From: Bin5 sp965232575
GTDB taxonomy: Bacteria > Chloroflexota > Anaerolineae > Caldilineales > Caldilineaceae
Assembly: GCA_965232575.1 (NCBI GenBank)
Contig: CBDDPZ010000008.1
Location: 310,001 to 374,000, forward strand
Direction of reading: 5' to 3'
Length of the DNA stretch: 64,000 bases
Part shown: piece after piece, positions 1 to 7,700 of the stretch
How the letters are laid out: every line of letters starts with the position of its first letter
How positions within the stretch are numbered: the stretch's first letter is position 1
Notes under the pieces: model-generated
Databases searched by the model: none
What the model saw: only the letters and a program-made list of their open reading frames with translations
Told to the model about the DNA's origin: nothing
Made by a program: the position numbers and the translations under genes

Positions 1-270
1 TTTCAGGATTGATTTTGTGTGTCGGTTCACACGTGCGGCGAACAGGCCCTTCATTTCCGTAGGTATATCGTATGTAAATTGCCCAGTACTCATATCGGGT
101 CAGTTTCATGAGCATTGAAAGAGAGTTGGACACACGGCCGGTTAAACGGTCCGGGAGCAGCTAGGAATTCCGTAAACGCCTCTTGACTTCGCTCCTGACT
201 CCGCTTCCGTCCCTTTCCCTTCCGTCCCTTTCTCTGTCCCTTTTGACTCCCAACCTCCCTCTCTGTATAT

Positions 271-295
271 CTCACCCCCTTCTTGGGATGCACTC
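271..295 (+). promoter_or_regulatory. conserved 25-bp upstream element, rpoBC copy
   Basis: One of three copies in the window of a 25-bp motif. It reads CTCRCCCCC, then W-T-Y, then TTGGGA, then Y, GCAC, Y, C. The other copies are 25317-25341 (- strand, rpsL operon) and 41532-41556 (+, rrn operon). Twenty of 25 positions are invariant. Here the motif ends 25 bp before a consensus -35. Its role is inferred; a binding site for an unknown regulator fits best. Confidence 0.6.
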
Positions 296-300
296 GTCGA

Positions 301-320
301 CTTTATGATACTTTATGATA
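301..320 (+). repeat. 10-bp tandem duplication before the rpoB -35
   Basis: CTTTATGATA occurs twice in direct succession. It fills the space between the conserved upstream element and the -35. Removing one copy would give the same 15-bp spacing seen at the rrn promoter, so the duplication adds exactly one helical turn. Confidence 0.8.
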
Positions 321-349
321 TTGACAGGACGTTGCGTATGCCTTATACT
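321..349 (+). promoter_or_regulatory. rpoBC promoter
   Basis: TTGACA at 321-326, a 17-bp spacer, then TATACT at 344-349. This is a near-perfect housekeeping-sigma promoter pointing at rpoB. The predicted start near 356 leaves a long leader of about 320 nt before rpoB. Confidence 0.8.
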
Positions 350-448
350 TTGAAGTTCAGAGTAAAAACTGGTTGGCTCGGTTCCGTTTGTTACCTTTTG
401 GACCTCGCAATAAGGGGGGAGACGGTACCAGAGCGAATAGATCTGGCG

Positions 449-540
449 TGATCTCCGCCGAGGATTTCGGCGGATGAATAATCCGCTGCGCATTTCGCGG
501 CGGATGAAAATTATGCTGCGCACTCGGCGGCGGGCGAACA
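449..540 (+). repeat. 30-bp repeat units in the rpoB leader
   Basis: The leader carries related units at about 454-478, 484-508 and 514-538, the last two at a 30-bp period, each ending in CGGCGGRYGAA. CCGCCGA and TCGGCGG at about 455-473 can form a hairpin. Related units recur in the rpoB-rpoC spacer (4640-4664 and 4729-4753). They may form RNA structures in the leader; the function is unknown. Confidence 0.55.
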
Positions 541-677
541 GTTCGGACTCGGGTGCGTCCCGTCACAAGAGGAGATTCCATCCCCATTTCAACATTCTGA
601 AGTCCTGTCCGGATTGACCGTTATTCGTGTAGGTTTGCAAGATCGGCGACTGTGTACAGCAAAGGAGCATGCGCTAT

Positions 678-3600
678 ATGATTGATACTGCCGTTGGAAA
701 CGGTGTTGGCGCCAAGACGCAGAGGAAGTCCTATTCACGCACTTCCAATCTGATCGAACTGCCCCGGCTCATCGAAATTCAACTTCAGAGCTTTGAATGG
801 TTCCGCACCACGGGCCTGAAAGAGCTTTTTGAAGAGATTTCGCCGATCGTCAGTTTCAACAAGCATCTGGAACTGCATTTCGGCGACTTCCGTTTCGATG
901 ACGCCAAGCACACAGAGGAGGCATGCCGGGTACGGGACATCACCTATTCCGCGCCGCTGTGGGTCGAGGTAAGGCTCGTCAATAACGACACGGGTGAAAT
1001 CAGTGAGCAGGAAGTCTTTATGGGTGACTTCCCGCTGATGACCGACTCCGGCACTTTTATTGTCAATGGCAGTGAGCGGGTCGTGGTGAGTCAGTTGATT
1101 CGTTCGCCCGGCGTTTACTTCACAATTGAAGAAGATCGCAGCACGGGGCGCGACCTGACCGGCACCAAGTTGATCCCCCTGCGGGGCGCGTGGCTGGAGT
1201 TCGAGACGAGCAAGCGGGATATCGTCAGCGTCAAGGTCGACCGCAAACGGAAGTTGCCGGCCACGATTCTGCTGCGGGCCATCGGCTTCGGCACGGATGA
1301 AGAGATCCGGGCGTTGTTCTCGGATGTCGACGACAATGAAGACCACCCGTTCATCGAGGCGACCCTGGAACGGGACCCGACGGCCAATCCGACCGAGGAC
1401 CGACAGAAGGGGATCGACGATGCGTTGCTGGAGTTTTACAAGAAGCTGCGGCCCGGCGACCCGGCGACATTGGATAATGCGCGCAATTTTCTGCAGAATC
1501 TGCTCTTCACATCCCGTCGTTACGATTTGGGGCGGGTGGGCCGTTACAAGCTCAATCGCAAGTTGGGCCTGGAGGAGCCTCTCTCGACGCGCATCCTGAC
1601 GAACGACGATATCGTGTCGGTGGTGCGCCGCATCATTGACATCAACAACGGGCGCGAGATGCCCGATGATATCGACCATCTGGGAAACCGGCGCATAAAG
1701 ACGGTGGGTGAACTGATCCAGAGCCAGCTGCGCATCGGTCTTTTGCGCATGGAGCGGGTCGTGCGGGAACGGATGTCGATCCGCGAGCCGGAGCAGGTGA
1801 CGCCGCTGAGCCTGATCAACATTCGCCCGGTTGTGGCCGCCACGCGGGAGTTCTTCGGCAGCAGCCAGTTGAGCCAGTTCATGGACCAGACGAACCCGCT
1901 GGCCGAGTTGACCCACAAGCGCCGCCTGAGCGCGCTGGGCCCCGGCGGCCTGCGCCGGGAGCGAGCCGGTTTCGACGTGCGCGACGTCCATTACAGCCAC
2001 TATGGGCGTATCTGCCCGATTGAAACGCCGGAAGGCCCTAACATCGGCCTGATCGGCTATCTGGCTACCTACGGACGCATCAACGATTTCGGGTTTATCG
2101 AGACGCCTTACCGCCGCGTATTTAACACTGTCGAGAATCAGGTCGATGCGTTGACAGGACGCGTCCTCGCCGAAGATATCAGCGAACCTGACGGCGGGGA
2201 GGTTATTGCGGAGAGAGGCGTTGAACTGACGGCGGAACTGGCCGAACAGATCGCCGCTGTCGAAGGCCTGGACAAGGTGCGGGTGCGACCTTTCGTGGGG
2301 AAAGACGTCATCTATCTGAACGCCGATACGGAGGAGCGCTCTCCAATCGCCCAGGCTTCGACACCGCTGGACAATTCCGGCCACTTTCTCAACAGGCGGC
2401 CCTCCGTGCGCCAGGCTGAGGAGTTCCGTTTTGAAGAGCCGCAGCGCATCGAATACATGGACGTATCGCCCAAGCAGGTCGTCGGCGTTTCCGCGGCTTT
2501 GATTCCCTTTTTGGAGCATGACGATACCAACCGCGCGTTAATGGGCTCCAATATGCAGCGGCAGGCCGTGCCCCTGGTGCAGCCGGATGCGCCGATTGTC
2601 GGCACCGGCATGGAGTGGCAGGCTGCGGTCGATTCGGGTCAGGTCGTTGTCGCGCGCAAGGCGGGCGAGGCGATTCGAGTGGTCAATACGGAGATCGTCA
2701 TTCAGGAGGAGGATGGCGCCGAGCATACCTACCCGTTGCGCAAGTACAATCGCAGTAATCAGAGCACGTGCATCGATCAGCGTCCGACGATCCAGAAAGG
2801 AGACCTGGTCGAGGCCGGCACGGTGCTGGCAGACAGCTCTTCCACCCAGAACGGCGAGCTGGCCCTGGGGCAGAACGTACTCGTGGCCTATATGAGCTGG
2901 GAAGGCGGCAACTACGAAGACGCGATCCTGGTCAGCGAACGGCTGGTCGAAAACGACAAGTACACCTCGGTACATATTGAGAAGCACGAGATCGAAGCCA
3001 GAGAGACGAAACTCGGCCCGGAGGAGATCACCCGAGACATTCCCAACGTGGGTGAGGATGCGCTGAGACATCTGGACGAGGATGGCATCATCCGGATCGG
3101 CGCTGAAGTTGCCGCCGGCGACATTCTGGTCGGGAAAATTACGCCAAAGGGCGAGACCGAACTGACGCCGGAGGAGAAGCTGTTGCGGGCAATTTTCGGT
3201 GAGAAGGCGCGTGAGGTAAAGGATAGCTCCTTACGGCTTCCCCATGGGGAACGGGGTAAGGTGGTGGATATCAAGGTATTCACGCGCGAAGATCACCAGG
3301 ACATGCCTGCCGGGGTGGAAATGATGGTGCGCGTGAGTATTGCGCAGCGCCGCCGTCTGACAGAAGGCGACAAGATGGCCGGCCGGCATGGCAACAAGGG
3401 CGTAATCTCTCGGGTCGTGCCGGTGGAAGATATGCCCTTCCTAGAGGACGGCACACCGATCGACATTATTCTGAATCCACTGGGTGTGCCCGGGCGCATG
3501 AATATCGGACAGGTGCTGGAGACCCATCTTGGATGGGCGGCCGACCGTCTGGGCTTCATGGCAGAGACACCGGTATTCGACGGCGCGCAAGAGGACGAGA

Positions 3601-4604
3601 TCGAGTCCGAGCTGGCGCGGGCCTGGCTGATCGATCAGGCCTGGCAGGATGTCACCCAGCTGGCGTGGGCGGCTGTTCGGGAGCAGGAAGTCGACAGCGA
3701 TGCGCTGATGGACGACAATGATGCCCGCCGGCTCTATCTGCTGGAATGGCTGGAGCCGCGCGGCTACGACCCTGAAACGCTGTTTTTCGACGACAAATAC
3801 GCGCGCAGTGCCGCTCTGGCTGAATGGTTGAAGGATAAGGGGTATGAAGCGGATCTTGTCGTCCCGGAAACCAGATCGGATGTTTCGGACCAGTATGCCC
3901 GCTATGTTTCCCTGCGGGAGTGGATGCTCTATCACGGCTGCGAGCAGGACGGCGCAATCCTGACGGAGGCCGACGACGATCCCATCTTGGCGCATCTGGA
4001 GGTAGGTGAACAGTTGGACGCCGCGCTGCTCGAAAGGTTCGAGGCGGCGGCACAGGCGTACTCAAATGAGATTGGCTGGCCGCTGCCGACGACCGGTAAA
4101 CAGAAGCTCTTCGATGGCAAAACCGGCGAACCTTATGATGCTCACGTAACGGTTGGGATCGCGCAGATGCTCAAGTTGCACCATCTGGTGGAGGATAAAG
4201 TCCACGCCCGCAGCACGGGCCCCTACAGCCTGGTCACGCAGCAACCGCTGGGCGGCAAGGCGCAGTTCGGCGGTCAGCGTTTTGGCGAGATGGAGGTATG
4301 GGCGCTGGAGGCTTACGGCGCGGCCTACACGTTGCAGGAGATGCTGACGATCAAGTCGGACGATACGACGGGCCGGGTGAAAACGTACGAGGCGATTGTA
4401 AAGGGCGATGAGATTCAAAGCCCCGGTGTGCCGGAGAGTTTCCGCGTGCTGGTGAAAGAGTTGCAGAGTCTGGCCCTTTCGATTGAGGTCATAAACGAAA
4501 AGAATGAGGTGATACAACTCGGCAAAGATGAGGTTGAGGACCGTCTGCCGCATCTCGGCTTCAGCCTGAATGTACCCAGCCCGATGAGCCGCAGCAGCGA
4601 GTAA
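678..4604 (+). CDS. rpoB: DNA-directed RNA polymerase subunit beta
   Basis: Beta subunit of RNA polymerase, 1308 residues from the start chosen here. An ATG at 669 is in frame, but AAAGGAG at 661-667 would sit 1 nt from it. The ATG at 678 has a workable 10-nt spacing, so 678 is preferred. The rifampicin-pocket region (about residues 393-425) is intact, with the usual Asp, His and Ser at the main resistance positions, which suggests a drug-sensitive type. The C-terminal clamp and switch motifs, such as GQRFGEMEVWALEAYGAA, are present. Between VFDGAQEDEIE and KLFDGKTGEP (about residues 970-1150) there is a long insert with three degenerate repeats of the form AR-x4-L-x-EW-x4-G. rpoC follows after a 165-bp spacer. 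Transcription probably comes from the consensus promoter at 321-349. Confidence 0.98.
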   Translation: MIDTAVGNGVGAKTQRKSYSRTSNLIELPRLIEIQLQSFEWFRTTGLKELFEEISPIVSFNKHLELHFGDFRFDDAKHTEEACRVRDITYSAPLWVEVRLVNNDTGEISEQEVFMGDFPLMTDSGTFIVNGSERVVVSQLIRSPGVYFTIEEDRSTGRDLTGTKLIPLRGAWLEFETSKRDIVSVKVDRKRKLPATILLRAIGFGTDEEIRALFSDVDDNEDHPFIEATLERDPTANPTEDRQKGIDDALLEFYKKLRPGDPATLDNARNFLQNLLFTSRRYDLGRVGRYKLNRKLGLEEPLSTRILTNDDIVSVVRRIIDINNGREMPDDIDHLGNRRIKTVGELIQSQLRIGLLRMERVVRERMSIREPEQVTPLSLINIRPVVAATREFFGSSQLSQFMDQTNPLAELTHKRRLSALGPGGLRRERAGFDVRDVHYSHYGRICPIETPEGPNIGLIGYLATYGRINDFGFIETPYRRVFNTVENQVDALTGRVLAEDISEPDGGEVIAERGVELTAELAEQIAAVEGLDKVRVRPFVGKDVIYLNADTEERSPIAQASTPLDNSGHFLNRRPSVRQAEEFRFEEPQRIEYMDVSPKQVVGVSAALIPFLEHDDTNRALMGSNMQRQAVPLVQPDAPIVGTGMEWQAAVDSGQVVVARKAGEAIRVVNTEIVIQEEDGAEHTYPLRKYNRSNQSTCIDQRPTIQKGDLVEAGTVLADSSSTQNGELALGQNVLVAYMSWEGGNYEDAILVSERLVENDKYTSVHIEKHEIEARETKLGPEEITRDIPNVGEDALRHLDEDGIIRIGAEVAAGDILVGKITPKGETELTPEEKLLRAIFGEKAREVKDSSLRLPHGERGKVVDIKVFTREDHQDMPAGVEMMVRVSIAQRRRLTEGDKMAGRHGNKGVISRVVPVEDMPFLEDGTPIDIILNPLGVPGRMNIGQVLETHLGWAADRLGFMAETPVFDGAQEDEIESELARAWLIDQAWQDVTQLAWAAVREQEVDSDALMDDNDARRLYLLEWLEPRGYDPETLFFDDKYARSAALAEWLKDKGYEADLVVPETRSDVSDQYARYVSLREWMLYHGCEQDGAILTEADDDPILAHLEVGEQLDAALLERFEAAAQAYSNEIGWPLPTTGKQKLFDGKTGEPYDAHVTVGIAQMLKLHHLVEDKVHARSTGPYSLVTQQPLGGKAQFGGQRFGEMEVWALEAYGAAYTLQEMLTIKSDDTTGRVKTYEAIVKGDEIQSPGVPESFRVLVKELQSLALSIEVINEKNEVIQLGKDEVEDRLPHLGFSLNVPSPMSRSSE

Positions 4605-4618
4605 GGGCGCCGCCAACC

Positions 4619-4753
4619 GAGGCCGCCGCTGACCGCAACTGCTGCGCACGCGGCAACGGGCGAATCGTGTACAGCGCCCGGTGGACTGTAAATTCACTGA
4701 CCACCGCGAGGCCGCCGTTAAGCGCATCTGCTGTGCGCCTGGCGGCGGGCGAA
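4619..4753 (+). repeat. direct repeat pair in the rpoB-rpoC spacer
   Basis: Two imperfect copies, about 4619-4664 and 4708-4753, share GAGGCCGCCG and a CTGCTGYGCR core and end in CGGGCGAA. The 3' part matches the units in the rpoB leader (484-508 and 514-538). The second copy ends just before the rpoC ribosome-binding site, AAAGGAG at 4758-4764. Confidence 0.6.
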
Positions 4754-4769
4754 ACGCAAAGGAGCCATA

Positions 4770-7700
4770 ATGGAAGTACGAGATTTTGACGCAATTCGCA
4801 TTTCTCTTGCCTCCCCGGACCAGATTGACGAATGGAGCTTTGGCGAAGTAACGAAGCCGGAGACGATCAACTACCGCACCCTGCGACCGGAGCGGGACGG
4901 TCTGTTCTGTGAACGTATCTTCGGGCCGCAGAAGGATTGGGAATGCGCCTGCGGCAAATATAAGCGCGTTCGCTACAAGGGCATCGTCTGCGACAAATGC
5001 GGTGTGGAAGTGGCGCCGCAGCGTGTGCGCCGCGAACGCATGGGGCACATTCAACTGGCTTCTCCGGTCAGTCATATCTGGTATGTAAAGGGCGTTCCCA
5101 GCCATCTTGGGTTGCTCTTGAACATCAGCCCCCGCCATCTGGAGCGGGTCCTGTACTTTGCTCAGTTCATCATCACCGACGTGAACGAAGACGCCCGCGG
5201 CCGGGCCATTCAGCGCCTCGAACGAGAGCTGCAGATGGGAATAGCCCGATTGGAGAACGAGTCGCAGGAGCAGATCGACGACATAGAAGGCAGTGCGCAG
5301 AGCCAGCTTGACGAGTTGGACGCGGAAGAACAGGCGCAGATTGCACGGCTCGATGAGCGCATCAACCGGTCTTCGTCGGAGACGATCAGCCAGGCCCAGC
5401 GGCTTCAGGACTGGATTCAGATCAATCTCGGCAAGAAAGCGCCAGAAGATAAAAGCCTGGATTGGGTGGACGATCCCATCATCGCGGCCAAAAAGACCGT
5501 CACCGCCGACCACGAACGCACTGTCAACGACCATGTGCAGGAACGGTTGGACACGCTCCAGTCTGAGTCCGACGAGGAAAAGTCGGATATTCGGACGCAG
5601 ATCCAGGCCAAGCAGACATACATACGCCAGGAACTGGAGGGGTTGCTCGAAAAGATGCGGGAAGATGTGGCCGAACAGCGGGAGCGGCTGCAGTCCGGCG
5701 CGGAAGAGGAGTTAGACGAACTGAAGAGCATGCACGAGATGCAGCTCCTGACGGAAACCCGCTATCGAGAGCTGGCTGATCGCTGGGGTAACATCTTCAA
5801 GGCGGGTATGGGCGCCGAGGCGATCCGCGATATCGTAGCCAAAGTCGATCTGGACGCACTGGCAAAAGAACTGCGCTTGGAGATTTTTACCACCAAGAGT
5901 AAACAGCGCCGCAAGAAGGCGGCCAAACGTCTGCGCGTTGTGGAAAACTTCCGCAAGAGCGGCAACCGGCCCGAATGGATGGTGCTGACGATTTTGCCGG
6001 TGATTCCGCCGGAATTGCGTCCCATGGTGCAGTTGGACGGCGGGCGCTTCGCCACCAGCGATCTCAACGATCTGTATCGGCGGGTAATCAACCGTAACAA
6101 CCGTCTCAAGCGGCTCCTTGACCTCGGTGCGCCGGACGTAATCGTCCGCAACGAAAAGCGGATGTTGCAGGAAGCGGTCGATAGTCTTATCGACAACGGG
6201 CGGCGGGGCCGGGCGGTCAGCCGCAGCGGCAAGCGCAAGCTCAAGAGCCTGAGCGATATGCTCAAGGGGAAACAGGGCCGCTTCCGCCGCAACCTGCTGG
6301 GGAAACGAGTCGATTACTCCGGCCGCTCGGTCATTGTGATCGGTCCGACGCTGAAGCTGCACCAGTGCGGCCTGCCGAAGAAGATGGCGTTAGAGCTGTT
6401 CAAGCCGTTCGTCATGCGCCGCCTGGTGGAGGACAACTATGCGCATAACATCAAGAGCGCCAAGCGCATGGTAGATCGCCAGCAGTCCGAGGTTTGGGAC
6501 GAGCTGGAAGAGATCTGCAAGGAACGGCCGGTGCTGTTGAACCGGGCGCCGACGCTGCATCGCCTGGGCATTCAGGCCTTTGAAGTCACGCTGGTAGAGG
6601 GAAGCGCGATTCAGCTGCACCCGCTGGTCTGCGACGCGTTCAATGCGGATTTCGACGGTGACCAGATGGCGGTGCATGTGCCGCTGAGCCAGTCTGCGGT
6701 CGATGAGGCGCGGCAACTGATGCTTTCGAGCCAGAATCTGCTCAAGCCCAGCAGCGGCGAGCCGATCGTCGGCCCCTCCAAGGACATGGTGATGGGTGTC
6801 TACTACCTGACCATCGAAGAGAACGAGTCGACACCCGATGAGGAGTTGCCGCTCTTCAGCTCGATGGATGAGGCGGAATACATCTACAGCCTGGGTCATG
6901 TCAAATTGCGCGATTCGATTCGGGCGCGTTTTACGACGCGTTTCGACGTTCAGCCGATCGAGTCGATGGAGGTGAGCGAACGGGTGATGGATGCCTTGCA
7001 GGAATACGGCATCGCCACCGTCGGCGCACTGATGGACATCTATGCTCAGGGCGAACGCCATATGATTCAGGAGATTCCGGCCTTTGGGCTGGCCGCAATG
7101 AATGAGGTGCGGGACGCTCTGCGGAAACTGAATCTATTGGGGGCCGCCTGGCCGCAAGATCGAATTATTCGCACGACGATTGGGCGTATCATCTTCAACC
7201 GGGCGCTGCCGGAGGAGTTGTGGTTCGTCAACGACCTTCTCGATAAGAAAGGTGTCAATGAAGTTATTGACCTCTGTTACAAACATCTGGGCCGGGAAGT
7301 GACGGCCGAAACGGTAGACAATATCAAGGATCTGGGTTTCGAATACGCCACCCGGTCCGGCATTACGATTGCGGTCAGTGATATTCAGGTGCCGCATGAG
7401 AAGGACGAGATCATTGAGCGCACTTCCGATGAGGTGGCGGAGGCCGAGCGCCAGTACCGGCGCGGCCTGATCACCGAGGAAGAACTGTACGAAAAGACGG
7501 TTGAACTGTGGACACGGGCTGCAGACGAAGTAACGGCCGAGGTGCGTAAACTGCTGAGCCCGCTTGAGGGGCTGGGCGCGATGGCCCACTCCGGTTCGAC
7601 CAAAGGGGGCGTTAATACGGTGCGGCAGCTGGCCGGTATGCGCGGCCTGATTGCCGGCCCCAATGGGCGCATCATACCTTTGCCGATCCGCTCCAACTTT

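Noticed and set aside
484..538. Possible CRISPR-like array in the rpoB leader
   Set aside because: Only two to three degenerate units with a 30-bp period and no spacers of equal length; no cas genes.
735..2519. Long open frame antisense to rpoB, and similar ones antisense to rpoC, cdsA, permeases, the binding protein (51679-54030, +) and the TPR gene (57922-59427, -)
   Set aside because: They mirror the codon pattern of the true genes in a G+C-rich genome, have no domains, no good start sites and low-complexity His/Arg/Gln-rich products.
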